From Archilochus colubris (taxonomy: Eukaryota > Chordata > Aves > Apodiformes > Trochilidae): 64,000 nt of DNA. Location of the stretch: NCBI GenBank assembly GCA_023079485.1, contig CM041090.1, positions 32,638,874 to 32,702,873 on the forward strand, in the 5' to 3' direction. The notes beneath the pieces were generated by a model that saw only the letters and a program-made list of their open reading frames with translations, had not been told where the DNA came from and ran no database searches. The translations under genes and the position numbers were made by a program. This document shows, piece by piece, positions 1 to 11,025 of this stretch; the first letter of the stretch is position 1; every line of letters begins with the position of its first letter.

Positions 1-1018
1 GGCAGTTAAAAAACAAAACTAAACATTCTGATTTTTCTTAACTGACATACAGTGTATTTCCTGGAAGGAGAAGATGCAGAATCATTTTTAATGCACTGGA
101 CTAATGTACTATCCAATATGATCTCTTTCCTATATGCTGTTACTTTGACTTTACAACTTAACAAATTCATCTTGGAAAAATAAAATGTCTTGTTAAAACC
201 AGCAAATATTCATGTCTGCTTCAGTGATCAGTAAACAATGTATTTTAATCCTGAATTCTTATCTAGGTCAGGAACAGGGTTACTCCTTTTGTTAGAGATC
301 TGAATACTGTGTCACTAATGTAATGTTTGGGAGCAGCTGCATGCTCAGTTATTTAAATGAATCTCCCAACTGTTAAGACATTACATATTTTTTATTATTC
401 AGAAGAAAAAACCCTCTTTTGATATTGAATTATACGTGTCCCCTCATTTGCTATATCCAGCTCCTTTGATATCTATATGAGATCTGGTTTTAAATCAGCT
501 TTTATTCTAAACTTTTTTGTAGGAACTCTTCTTTAAACTTTATGGTCTCCTGTCTACTTCAACAAACATCTGCAGAAATTTTAAATACAGGAAGTTTCAG
601 GGAACAATGCTAATTTAGAGAAACCATGGTAAAAGTAGTATGTGAAACAAATGGGAATAATTTTCATGTTATATCATTACAGAACTTATCTAACAAAGAA
701 CCTATTAAGTTGTACTTTTTGTTACATAAAGCAATTATTTTGTGTTTTGCAATAAGCATTCTCCCTGTTTTCATGTAGCTTGACTGTAAAAATAGATGGC
801 CATTGACCTGGTTCATTAGAAATGTTCTGCATACATCCATGCCTTAAACAAGTGGGTATACTGCACTGGAAAGAAATAAGGAGTAAAGCACTACTACACA
901 AAAATTCCCTCTAAGTTTAATAGTAGGTTATGGTGAACAACCAAGTGAAAAATAATTAATTCTACTTTGTGATCTACACAAGAAGAGTTCGTGTAATTCT
1001 TAAGCATAGGCTACATAC
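1..1018 (-). other. MOK: MOK intron 4 (partial)
   Basis: AT-rich sequence downstream of the exon 4 donor. No exon, repeat family or RNA gene recognised. Confidence 0.7.
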
Positions 1019-1089
1019 CTTTTATCAACTCATAAATATTCATGTTCATAAGTTCAAATACCAGTGAAAGGGAGCCATTTCTTCTATCA
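1019..1089 (-). CDS. MOK: MOK coding exon 4 (hinge region)
   Basis: Acceptor TTTCATCAG before 1089 and donor GTATGT after 1019; 71 bases. It encodes DRRNGSLSLVFELMNMNIYE and LIKG, the beta-5/hinge region of MOK. It leaves after one base of a glycine codon, so more exons follow to the left. Confidence 0.95.
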
Positions 1090-4000
1090 CTGATGAAACA
1101 AATAAGGAGATTTTAAGCCAGAAGTTTTGATTAGTACACAGCACAATAAGAGTAGGAAAATTCATCAGAAAAGAAAAACTACATTTTGTTTTTTAATTGA
1201 TACTTTGCCACAGAAGTTTTCCAACTTAGGGTCTGAGGTATCATAGCTTTCGTTTATACTACCCAGAGTGTCTGTTGGAAAAGTTAAGTGTACATGAAGG
1301 CATCTGAAGGTATGTTTTCTGGGCATATCACACTGATCAGTATCAAGGAATTTCCAGCAAATTAACTGATACAATCCTACAATAAAAGACAGGAAATCCA
1401 TTACACCATAAATGAAAACCTACTTAGTTAGGTCACCAGTAGTTCTATTACATGGGAATGAGTATCTGACTGAAATTTGTGTTTGCTGACAACAAGTATT
1501 ACCATGATACAGTAATACATCTGACACTTCATTTTCCATTTCACTGCCCTGCAGGGCAAACATCTTCAGGTCTTCAGTTTTTCTTATAAGATAACTGCAC
1601 TGAAGTACACCCCCTCCATTCCATTAACCCAAACAGCAAGAGGTTGAGGGTACAATCTGCAATTCAGTTTGCAGACAGACTGTGAAAGAGCTAGGCGAGC
1701 TGCCTGGCCATCTGGATTACACTTTGTTAGCAACACAGCAGCTGAAGCTGAGAATTCCAGAAATCTAAGCTGCTGACAGGATTACCAGCTTTTTATATGC
1801 TTGTAGAAAACAGGCCTGTCAGTAACAGTACCAGAACCCTGAGGAGAGGAATAAGATAGCCTGAAGACCAAGAAAAAAAATTATTTTAGAGCAGTCAGCA
1901 AGTTTTGTGTCAGACATTTGAATTGACTTATATGTCTGTTGTTGCATAGTCATGAAGCTTAATGTAGAGCCATGGAATAAATGGTGTTAAAACATCTGAT
2001 CTCTTTGTGAGACAGAACATGTCCCCAGAAGACTCTTAAGTGTCTAATGAGGCTAAAGAACCCAACTTCATCACTGACTGATCTCTTCAAAACACAGCTC
2101 AGCGTCTGCCTAATTTAGAGATCTAAACTTCTATTAATTGCAAAAGTGTTTCTGTAACTTCTCCTATTAAATGATACTGCAAATCACTTTACCTCAATCC
2201 CTAGTTCAAAATGACAAGTCATATCATGACCCTTGAAGTCCCAGAGTCTCTTTCAGCAGATGAGCTCTGACCAAAATACCATCTCCAGCAGATGTGATGT
2301 TGTGCAGCTAAAGCACTCATTTCACATGGAATGTGGGTTGAAATCACCAGCAGCTACTACATACTATGCCATGAAGTGTAGCTATGAGTAAAATATATCT
2401 AGTCTGTAGTTTTAATAATTATGTTGAAATATTTTGCAAAAGAGCAAATATTCTGCAAACAACCCAGAGCAAGTGATAGCTAAATCACATTTTCTTAACA
2501 AAAAAGGCATTAATACTTCAGAATTTGACAAATTTGTTGGTTTTTTTCTTTCTGTGGGAATAAAAAGCTGGTTAAGTGCCTACAGGCTGCAGCTGGACCT
2601 AAAAGTTACTGAGTATCATTCAAATAAAGGAATAAGGAATAAAGAAATAAACACCATACTTACAAAACAACTTCATGCAACTGAACGATATTAGGATGGG
2701 GACTCAGTTTCCTTAGTGCTTGTACTTCTCTCAGGCTATTGACTTGTTCCATACTGAAGTTGAATTACAAAGAAAAGAGGAAGGCTGACTTGCAATCAGG
2801 AATTGGATTGTAATTGTCCTTCTTCACTGTCATGAGGCCACCAGGACCTACACCACTTCATTCTGTAACTGAACTTTTAAATGCAGGACCTGATAAATTG
2901 TTTGCTGCTTTGTTTCTTTATAGACCAAAGCAATGACCAGGAAAATGGCTTTATGCCTTCTTCCAGTCTGAAGTAGATGTACTAACCCAAACAAGGTAAG
3001 TAGTATTGCATTGTACTCCACACATCAGTCACCATACCAAGAAGCTATCTGGGAGGAATTCTGTATTGTGTAATAGTAGGTATGATACTTACTCTGTGCT
3101 GGTGTAGCATCCATCCAAATACTGCTCAGCACAGTGCTGACACTTACAATCTCGTGTTGCCAAACTCAGCATTTAAAATTAAGTTTTGATTCTAACCTCT
3201 CAATTATTATGTTGCCCTTGTAGATTTCAACAAACTGCATGATACAGAAACTCTAGCAGGAAACAAAAAGCTTTGTACACTATGTCATGGATCAGAACAG
3301 GACACATGTCTTTTCACAGTAATACTTTTACCTAAAGATAAGAACAGTATTTTCCAGTTTAAAACTAGGAGAAATACCTTGTATGGTTTAAAACACTGTA
3401 ACCTATTGCTAAAAGAGTCCATTTAGCCAAAAGAATGTCGCTCAGTTGATCAGAGGCTTAAAGTATGAAGAGTTTTTAATAGTACTATTTTACTTATTAT
3501 TATGGCCTAGCACTGAACTGTGTACCATCTGCCTTTGATGTAGCTGTGAAGTTAGTTTAAATACTGTTTTGATCATAAATTGCACAATTTAGTTGGCTGT
3601 AGGTAATGTATAAATGGACTGACAGTTCTCTTAACAAAAGAGAGTCAGAAGCCACATGACTTGAAGATGTTTGAGCTCCTTTTTTTTTTTTCTTTTTTAT
3701 TTTTTGTAATTTTAGTCTTTGAAGCTCCAAGTTACACTGTGAATTATCACCTAGGAGCAAAATGTCCCATTTTACTTCCTATGTACAATGTATCACTCCC
3801 ACTGGCTTCACTGGGAACTTAATATATTCAACTGAGAATACAAAGTCAGTGACCTAAAATGCACTGTTAGGCACTTACATATTTGGAAGAGAACTTCTGC
3901 TCATATCTGCTTCCACATAACCCTCTCCTCTATTTTCCTAACTAATAAAAAGCACCTATTTTGTGACTACAGAGCACCTTGCTGATGGATGTAATTAAAT

Positions 4001-7000
4001 AAAACTCCAAATATGAAGCAGAATTGATGCTATACATGGACTAAGGATAAAGACAGTGGTTTTAACTTGCATTAAAACAGTATTTAAACTAAGACTGAAA
4101 AAAAAGTATTGACCAGAGGAAGAACTGGCACATTTTCTCCTCTGATTGCTATTTACAGCAAAAAGAAAACCAGGAGAAATATACTTGGAAAGAGAGAAAT
4201 CAACTATTTAGAAATCAACTATTTAGTTCTTCTCCCTCCACCCTCAATCCAGTGGCCAGGCAGCACTTAGTACAGTGGATGACATCAGTTTGAGTATTCC
4301 AGGAAATAACCCCCATGCCTTCACCCTACATAATCAGCAGCAGAGTTTCCTTTCTGTACTACATGCAAACCTTTTTATTATCTGTGTACTCAAAAAACTT
4401 CAATTAATCTTACTTTCTGGATTTCAATATGCTTTTCAGTCGTAATCTGAGTACATACCTTTCAAACCGTTGCTTCATACGTTTACATGCATAGTACTTT
4501 CCATCCTTAAGATTCAGTGTCTTCAGTACATCAGAAAATGTTCCCTCTCCTATCTTACAAATTGTTTTATATTCTAAAAAGAAAAATATACTGTTTCAGT
4601 ATGTTTTAAAATAGAAATTCTTAGGAAGAGTGCATAGCAAGCCATAATCGATTTGTTAATGTTAAATTCTGACTAATGGAATTTTTGTTAATAAAAGGTT
4701 TCTTTTTGTTAACATATATTTCTTTATATCTTAGATAATAAACTACCACCTTCTTCCTCAGAGACATGTCTCTGCACACAGCACTTCACACCTTTCTTCT
4801 GCTGCAGCAACTGCTGCACTAGCAACTCATACCTGAACTTACTCTTTGATTCTTTAACCAAAACCCCCTCTTTATTTACACTGTGCTGAAAACATGAAAT
4901 TATCTTGAAAAAGCAAGTGTGTCTTGTCATTATTCCAACAGGGGTTTTGTTGTTGTTCGGTGGGTTGGTTGAAGTTTTTTTGTTTCAGATTGGGAGTTTT
5001 TTGTTTGGTTTTATTTTTGCTTTTCTTCTAAGCAAAGCAGTTGCTGACTTTCAGTTGCTATTCCCATATGAAATTCAGATATTAGTTTTGCATTAGGCCA
5101 AAAATAACACTTGGCACAAACAAAAGGATGTGAGAATCAGACAATTCTAGTTCTGCAGAATTTTAAGAGATTAAGCAGATAATGAAAGAGTTATGAAAAA
5201 GGCATTATTTATATTAATTTCTGAGTCCTTTCCTGATTTCCTTCAAAATTGCCATTCTTCTATTTCCTCTCTTATTCCCCCTCAGCTTTTTGATTAACTG
5301 TTCCTTACCAATCCCACTGCCTGGTTCCTTTCACCCACTTTGTCCTCTGGTTTCCTTTTTATTTTTAGCACCTACAGATTCTATCCTTGACAATTCTTCC
5401 AGCAACTTCATTGGAGCAAACCTAAATTCTGGTTAGCTTTATGCTGCTGTTGCTTTTGACACAGACTTATTATTTAAAGGAAACCTGAACCCAGTCATTT
5501 TGAGGGAGGCAGAGCAGGAAGCCTTTTCTATCACACTAAACCCTTCAAAGGAGTCAGAATAACTGCAGAAGTCTTAAGCTTTGGCCATAGCAACAAATTC
5601 AGTGAAGTGTAGCTGCCTGTGTTAGTTCCTGTGACAGGAGTCCCTAGCATGAAACCAGCATGTGACAACCACCACTCTCCTAGAAACCTTCCCAGACTGA
5701 TGCGAGGACTCCTTCTTAGGTCATTCCTCGAGCAATTTCTGTGCTACTGCCTTGTTCTGGGAAATAAAGAGAATTTCCTAGCACAGATGTGGGCCATTTC
5801 ATGCCAGTTGATGTTTGTGTTCAAGGAGACTTCAGATATTTTCAATTTACAAGTGTAAATACAGCCTCACAGTGGAGAAAGCCTGCCAAGAACTTTTGCA
5901 GAGGAAGTTACTTAGGCAGGATATTCTAATGCTGTCTTCAAACTAGCAATCAAACTGTGTTGTCTTCGTTGCTTTTTATCTTTCCAACTTTCACACTTAA
6001 TTTCTGTTAAAAAAAAGGGTGTCTTTCGTTTCCTTGTGACCCAACTACTTGTATTTTAATTAGTAGAAGCCTTCCCCTTGCAAATCCTTCTTTCTCCAAT
6101 ACAGTAACAGGACCTCTGTGAGAACTGTCAGCTGCTCTTAGCAATTTTATCACTTGCTGCTCTGGTTTTCTGATCATTATCCATCATGCTGGATCATAAG
6201 CTACCTAATTAGGCCATCTAAATTTGAAAAATAGGAAAAAACATAGTAATTAGAAATAAATTACACCATCTAATACACTCTACACAGGAAATAAACCTAC
6301 AGAACTATTTTCAAAGAAGAAACAGAATTTCAGAATCTTTATAGGTAAACCAAGAAATCTCTATCAAGGATTCCAAAAGAAGGAAGCAACCATAAGACTC
6401 TTTAATTCACGTGGCTGTTATTTGGTAACTGGTCAATTAATGCCTTAAGCAAGGTGATCCCCAACCGTCAGTATTCACTAAACAACACCACTGAGTAAGT
6501 AATATGCTGTGTCAGCAGAAACCACACTGCACCGTGCCCTCTACTCCCACCTTAAGTTTTAATTTCCTGCCTAAATAACTAAGTATGACATGGAGATAGT
6601 AAATTCAGAACACTTAATTCCCACTTTTGCAAGATTCAAAAGAAAAAGTGTCAATGGATTTTTTATCTGTAGCAACTGATACTCTCCAGCCACTCAGATA
6701 CAGACTATGTTATATGCTCATATGTCAGAGCCAGACACCTTGGCAAAAAATACCCAAGGCAGACAAAAAATAATTGGCTAGTTATTGATCTACTCTTTGA
6801 TAGATGCTAATCCCATATTTTTATTTTCTTAACTGAAAATAATCGGTTCTCTGTGATTTAAAATAAATAAATTATATAAGTATATTATAATTGTCTGAAA
6901 TATAATTATATATATAATACCTTGTATATATTCTATTAGTATTATATATAATATCTGAAATACAATTATCCTTAAAGATCTTATTCATGGTATACCAGCC

Positions 7001-9080
7001 ATAGGTATTTATGAAGTAAAGTTCTTAGAGAAACACAGGGAGAGCATTATTGTAAAAATTTATTGAAAATATTTTTAATATATAAAGAAGCAAGATAGTG
7101 TGTGTTTAAATAATTTGATTCTGTTTATGTATTCTTCTAAACATGTATTTTGCTCCTACAAGAGAAGGCAATGGAGGGCTACAAATAATGTGAATTAAAA
7201 AAAATTTTCAGCCTAAGAGTTTTAATAGTATGAGTTAATCGTTTTCACACTTGAAAACTTCCTTACAGCACTAAATATTTTTTCATGTAAGCATGCAAGG
7301 TTCATTTATTTAACTTTTTATGATAGAATGCTATATGTACAAAATAACCCCCCCACATGGCAAACAATTTGAGGCTTTAACCTGGTACTTAAGACAGAGT
7401 CATCCAGTGAAAAGAATGTTAGCAAAGATCTGAATAATTTCAATTGCTTGAATGAAGTGCAGAATCAGGAATGAAAACTGCATTATCTGAAATGTTGCTT
7501 TCAGGCATAAAATCAACATGTACACTCTCAACAAAACAGGTCACTGGAGATGAGAGAGCTTTTCTCCTAGGGAGAAAATGAGAATAATCATGTGACAAGT
7601 TAGTTATAATTTAATAAGAAGCTGCAAGGAAATCACACATTGTAATAATAATAATAGGAAAGTTTATATGGACAAAGAAGAGATACAATCTTGGCTTCAA
7701 ATGTACTAAGAATTTAATACAAATTTTGAATTTGCATCTATAATCAAAGATTTCTGGAGATCTACTTCAGCACTGTATAACTGATCCTTCAAAAGAGAGC
7801 AGGTGGCATAAAAACCCCACCAAAACAAGGGATTTCAGACACACACTGAAAGGGAATAGGTCAAAGCCTTCTAATGCTACAAATTAGAAGTAATTACCAG
7901 TTTGTATAGTAAAAAACAAAGAATGACAGAAATGTTAAAAAACTTTATCAGCATTTTAAGACTGAAAGCCTTGAGGATGAGATTAAATAAAGTCTTCCTA
8001 ATCACTGTTAAGCAATTCTTTCATCACTTATATATCAAGCCAGGTATTACCTAACCTCTTCCTTCCCTCCCCTCTGTTTCAGCACACACAGATGTTCAGG
8101 CTTACAGCAGCTACCAGAGAGGCAGACAATGGTTAAGAAGAATAATTTGTACCAATATGAACCATTCTAACAACAAAAAAGTAGCCATGAAAATGGCAGA
8201 CAGGTAATCACTCAACAGAAGGGCATTTAGTGTGCAAGAGGGTACAGAACTCAAGAAATTAAGAATGATGTAATTAAAATTATGGCCAAGTGATGGAATT
8301 CAAAGGTGACACTTGTATTACTGTAACCAGAGAACACAAAAAGCCAATCATCATTTGGAATGAAAGAAACCAATACAAAAATATATAAAATACTGTACTG
8401 CCATAGTCAAAACAAGTTATTATAAAAACCTAAAGCAGATATTTTGTTGCAAAGATGCCAAGGAAGAAAAAGCCATGGCATTTAAATGCCATACTGATGC
8501 ACATGGGATAAAAGAAACAACACCAAAAAATTAAGAAAGCAACAAGAACTTCAGATCCAGACACAAGACCACGGAACATCATAATTGCATTGAGAAAAAG
8601 ACCAAACATGTAGGATGTGGCATGAGGTGATCTGAAAAAGGATGCTAAGTAATGGAAGCAAAGACTCGCAGAACACAGAATGAGAAAACTTAGCAATTTC
8701 AGTGAAAGTACTTAGAGCGACAAGACGACAGACAGGCTACTGCTAGGGGTGGGAGAGAGATTTATTAAGCACCCTACTGAAGGGGAGGACCGGCATGCAG
8801 AGAGAGAGCAGCGTTTACACGTGCGGTCTCGGTACGGAGGTCTGGGAGATGCCAGCAGGCACAGCGGTTTGCAGGGACTACGAAAGCACCTACGAACATC
8901 AAAGCCCGGGTGATCCCCGCGCGGTCCGGGTCGCCGGTTCCCTCGGGCCAGAGTGGCCAGTGACAGCCGGCCTCCTCCGAGACGCCCGGGCCCGCGCCAC
9001 CCTTGCGAAACAACCCTCTGCCCGCGGCCTCCACACCGAGCAGGGCCTGCCGCTTTCCCCTGCACCGCCTTACTGTACAT
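1019..9080 (-). CDS. MOK: MOK protein kinase, 5' part (coding exons 1-4; gene continues left of window)
   Basis: MOK is a serine/threonine kinase of the MAK/ICK/MOK group (MAPK-like, CMGC), associated with cilia. Four coding pieces join in frame: 9080-9074, 4573-4459, 2753-2664 and 1089-1019 (283 bases, 94 codons plus one base). The product is the start of the kinase N-lobe. The glycine-rich loop GEGTFSDV is at residues 11-18, the ATP-binding lysine in YYACK is K33, and the alpha-C glutamate in LREVQAL is E50. The hinge region reads FELMNMNIYEL. Similarity to the human MOK N-terminus, as I remember it, is continuous and without gaps. The start ATGTACA|GTAAGG was chosen because its phase fits exon 2, the family first exon also has only seven coding bases, and it has A at -3. 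The activation loop and C-lobe exons are not in the window. Confidence 0.95.
1090..4458 (-). other. MOK: MOK introns 3 and 2 (flanking exon 3)
   Basis: Intronic sequence apart from exon 3 at 2664-2753. It holds poly-T and poly-A tracts (for example 3681-3699) and no repeat family or conserved reading frame that I can recognise. Confidence 0.7.
2664..2753 (-). CDS. MOK: MOK coding exon 3 (alpha-C helix)
   Basis: Acceptor AACTTCAG before 2753 and donor GTAAGT after 2664; 90 bases. It encodes SMEQVNSLREVQALRKLSPH followed by PNIVQLHEVV, matching the MOK alpha-C/beta-4 segment. The phase fits both neighbours. Confidence 0.95.
4459..4573 (-). CDS. MOK: MOK coding exon 2 (glycine loop and ATP lysine)
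   Basis: Acceptor TTTTTAG before 4573 and donor GTATGT after 4459; 115 bases. It encodes YKTICKIGEGTFSDV, then YYACKRMKQRFE, which carry the kinase glycine loop and the VAIK-type lysine. It enters with two bases completing codon 3 and leaves after two bases of a serine codon. Confidence 0.95.
4941..5019. repeat. T/G-rich low-complexity tract
   Basis: Runs of GTT, GGTT and poly-T with hardly any A or C. This is the complement of the A/C-rich tracts seen elsewhere in the window, so it is A/C-rich in the sense of the MOK transcript. Confidence 0.6.
6855..6970. repeat. AT-rich block with partial duplication
   Basis: Almost pure A/T with many TATA and ATAT steps. The phrase TCTGAAATA(T/C)AATTAT occurs twice about 60 bases apart, suggesting a local tandem duplication that has since decayed. 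Confidence 0.5.
9074..9080 (-). CDS. MOK: MOK coding exon 1 (7 coding bases, start codon)
   Basis: ATG at 9080-9078, then TAC and one base of codon 3, followed by the strong donor GTAAGG at 9073-9068. Joined to exon 2 it gives MYKYKTICKIGEG, the same length as the known MOK N-terminus. It lies inside a CpG island. The 5' UTR extends to higher coordinates, but its end cannot be seen. Confidence 0.85.
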
Positions 9081-9186
9081 CCTGCGCTCGCCTGCGGGTC
9101 TCAGGGTGAGGGAGAGAGCAGCCGGGGCCCCTCCCGATCTCCGAGCACCTCCCGGCTCGGCCCTCAGCACGCCATGTTGTGTTCCC

Positions 9187-9200
9187 GTCACCCTGGCAAC
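9187..9200. promoter_or_regulatory. X-box, predicted RFX binding site
   Basis: GTCACC CT GGCAAC fits the RFX consensus GTNRCC-N2-RGYAAC, a near-palindromic site, about 107-120 bases upstream of the MOK start codon. RFX factors drive ciliary genes, and MOK belongs to a ciliary kinase family. Binding is inferred, not shown. Confidence 0.65.
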
Positions 9201-9234
9201 GGCGCAGGCCCCGGCTCCGGCCCTGCCCCGTGCC

Positions 9235-9241
9235 TACGTCA
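9235..9241. promoter_or_regulatory. CRE-like site
   Basis: TACGTCA, a variant of the CREB/ATF half-palindrome TGACGTA on the opposite strand, within the MOK CpG island. Short motif, so chance occurrence is possible. Confidence 0.35.
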
Positions 9242-9716
9242 CGGCACGAGTCACTCCGCTCGACAGCCCCAGTGCGCGTGCGGGGCGCGGGTCACGGGTG
9301 GCGTCGCCTCTGCTCGGTGGGGTGCGTGCGATTGTCCCCTCAGCGAGGTGCGGGGCGGGCGGCGGTGACTGCTGGGGGCGGAGAAGTGGCCCGTCATCCG
9401 CGCACCGCCACGGCCCTTGGTACTTCTGTGTGTGTCTTTGTACTGTGTGGAGCGATGCTGCTCCGTGGGTCTGACTTTCCTTTAGTGAGGGGTTAATGCC
9501 TGCAGCCCGGTGGGGGAACCGGAACAGATAAGGGGCCACAGATAAATCCAGCGGCGGCAGCAGTGGCGCTGGCTGCTGTCGGTGCAGAGGACGGGTATCG
9601 GCAGCCGCTCGGACGAGCTCAAGTTCATCCTCGGTGATGTCCTTCGTGGTTCTGAAGCGCCGCAGGTCTGCGCTGGGCGGGCTGTGAGGCTCGCTTGGTT
9701 CGGCGAATGCAGCGCG

Positions 9717-9759
9717 GATCTTTAATTAAGATCTTTAATTAAGATCTTTAATAATTTAA
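9717..9759. repeat. 13-bp tandem repeat, about three copies
   Basis: GATCTTTAATTAA at 9717-9729 and 9730-9742, then a third copy that diverges after GATCTTTAA. It is an AT-rich insert within GC-rich promoter sequence. Each full copy holds the palindrome TTAATTAA, and the whole array is dyad-rich. Confidence 0.8.
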
Positions 9760-10420
9760 TCCGGCTTGAACGAGGAGTATTAAAAGGAGAGACGAGGATC
9801 TGGACCGTGGGACCGCTACGAATTGACCACCTTCGCCTTACGGAGTTCTAGGGAGTCGATTTATTTGGGAGAGTCGTCCTCACCCCCCCTTCATGGCGTT
9901 TGCCTTTTGCTAAACAGACATAATGTATTTTCATATCTGCTTCAAAACTCAGAAGACAAGTTGTCTTAAATGCGGTATACGTAGTAAAAAAGCAAGAAAC
10001 TCACTGATTTGTTTATGCAAACTAGGATGCTAACAGTGCATTAAAAAGCCAGAAGAGGAAATGCTTTAATATAAATGCCCCCAATAAATATTTTGTTTAA
10101 TTATATGAAACTAAGATAATTTCTTCGAAAAACTGAGGAGAAGCGAAACTCTGTCCTCCGAAAAATTGACGGAGAGGCGAAGCTGCCCCATGAAACTGTC
10201 CTGTTGGCTTTACTTCCCAGGCGCTGCATCTCTGTAGGGGGAGCCCGGTGCTTTCTAGCTGAGCTGATGACACTTGGCAGCTGTGCTGGCTCTGGGCTCT
10301 TAGGGGAGGGGGGGGGGTGGGGGGGGGGGCGGGTTGGAAGCATCTCTAGTTCATCTCTTTGTTCACTCTGCTTTTTATTGAGTAGGACATTAGAGCCTGG
10401 GGAAAGGGTCGCTAGCGCGG
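9760..10420. other. Intergenic region between MOK island and tRNA
   Basis: About 660 bases of mixed composition. An AT-rich stretch (about 9900-10130) separates the two CpG islands, followed by a long G tract at 10303-10333. No coding exon or known repeat recognised. Confidence 0.6.
10303..10333 (+). promoter_or_regulatory. Poly-G tract, potential G-quadruplex
   Basis: Runs of 4, 10 and 11 G separated by single A or T, then C and GGG. Four or more G-runs in about 30 bases meet the usual G4 pattern. It lies about 90 bases upstream of the tRNA gene. Confidence 0.55.
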
Positions 10421-10494
10421 GGCCGGTTAGCTCAGTTGGTTAGAGCGTGGTGCTAATAACGCCAAGGTCGCGGGTTCGATCCCCGTACGGGCCA
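10421..10494 (+). tRNA. tRNA-Ile, anticodon AAT
   Basis: Complete 74-base cloverleaf without intron. The A box TTAGCTCAGTTGGTTAG and the B box GGTTCGATCCC are canonical for pol III. The anticodon stem TGGTG/CGCCA encloses the loop CTAATAA, with anticodon AAT at 10455-10457 (read as IAU). The acceptor stem GGCCGGT/ACGGGCC has one G-G mismatch, which I recall as normal for vertebrate tRNA-Ile-AAT, and A is the discriminator. A run of seven T at 10503-10509 ends transcription. It lies between the divergent MOK and ZNF839 promoters. Confidence 0.98.
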
Positions 10495-10502
10495 TGTTGC
10501 AG

Positions 10503-10509
10503 TTTTTTT
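10503..10509 (+). terminator. Pol III terminator of tRNA-Ile
   Basis: Seven consecutive T starting nine bases after the tRNA 3' end, a standard RNA polymerase III stop. Confidence 0.85.
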
Positions 10510-11020
10510 CCTTCCGCTCGGTGTTCCCAGGCCGCTGCCGGCCCGTCCCATTCTGCTGAGACGTGTTACCGGAGCACCGAGCACGGCGGCGGGGCTCACC
10601 CTGCACGGTCGCAGCCCTCATCGCTACCTCGTGCTCCGGCGGCTGATGGAGCCAGCCCCGGCAGAGCGTGAATCCTCATTTCAGCGCGGGCTGCTGCATG
10701 CCCGGTCACCCCTTCGAACGCTTTTCCGTCACGGTTCCACTATAAGCGCGGGACACTCTGCTTGCCACCTGCTTGTTGGTCGCACTCCTCGCGGGTGTAA
10801 CAAACCCCCCTGAGGGAGGCACGAGTGGCGGAGCGCCTAGTCTCAAAAAGGACACTTAAGAGAGGGGAACCGCACAGGCGCCCTTTCTCCGCGGCCACTT
10901 TTATGTCACCCGCAGGTCCCACCTGCGGCCACACCCCAGGAGCCTTTTGCCCTCTCGCGGCTGCCGTCGGTGAGTGGCGGCCCCGCCCCAGGGGCGCGGC
11001 GGGCGGCTGCCGGGGGCGCC

Positions 11021-11025
11021 ATTGG
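11021..11025 (-). promoter_or_regulatory. Inverted CCAAT box (NF-Y type)
   Basis: CCATTGGC, the reverse of GCCAATGG, about 95 bases upstream of the ZNF839 start codon at a usual NF-Y distance. Confidence 0.4.

Larger units (their letters stand above)
4574..9073 (-). other. MOK: MOK intron 1
   Basis: About 4.5 kb of AT-rich intron between the tiny first exon and exon 2. It holds a T/G-rich low-complexity tract (4941-5019), an AT-rich block with an internal duplication (6855-6970) and a short AAT run near 7645. The GC content rises sharply from about 8780 towards the promoter. No gene seen. Confidence 0.75.
8790..9700. promoter_or_regulatory. MOK: CpG island: MOK promoter and first exon
   Basis: Abrupt rise in G+C and CpG density against AT-rich flanks, covering the MOK start codon at 9080. 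It contains an X-box (9187-9200) and a CRE-like TACGTCA (9235-9241). No TATA box seen, as expected for this promoter class. The transcription start site cannot be fixed from sequence. Confidence 0.75.

Noticed and set aside
8430..8696. Hydrophobic 88-codon minus-strand frame resembling a membrane protein
   Set aside because: Low-complexity Phe/Leu-rich product of A/T-rich sequence inside MOK intron 1, with no homologue I recognise.
8712..9539. Several open frames on both strands in the MOK CpG island
   Set aside because: GC-rich sequence has few stop codons. They are Arg/Pro/Gly/Ala-rich, overlap each other and match no family. Only the first seven bases from ATG 9080 are used.
9884..9894. 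Alternative MOK start ATGAAGGGGGG|GTGAGG
   Set aside because: It leaves two bases of a codon, whereas exon 2 needs one, and it lies beyond the X-box. The 9080 start fits phase, donor and family length.
10427..10621. Minus-strand open frame over the tRNA
   Set aside because: Its C-terminal part is simply the antisense translation of tRNA-Ile, a known database artefact.
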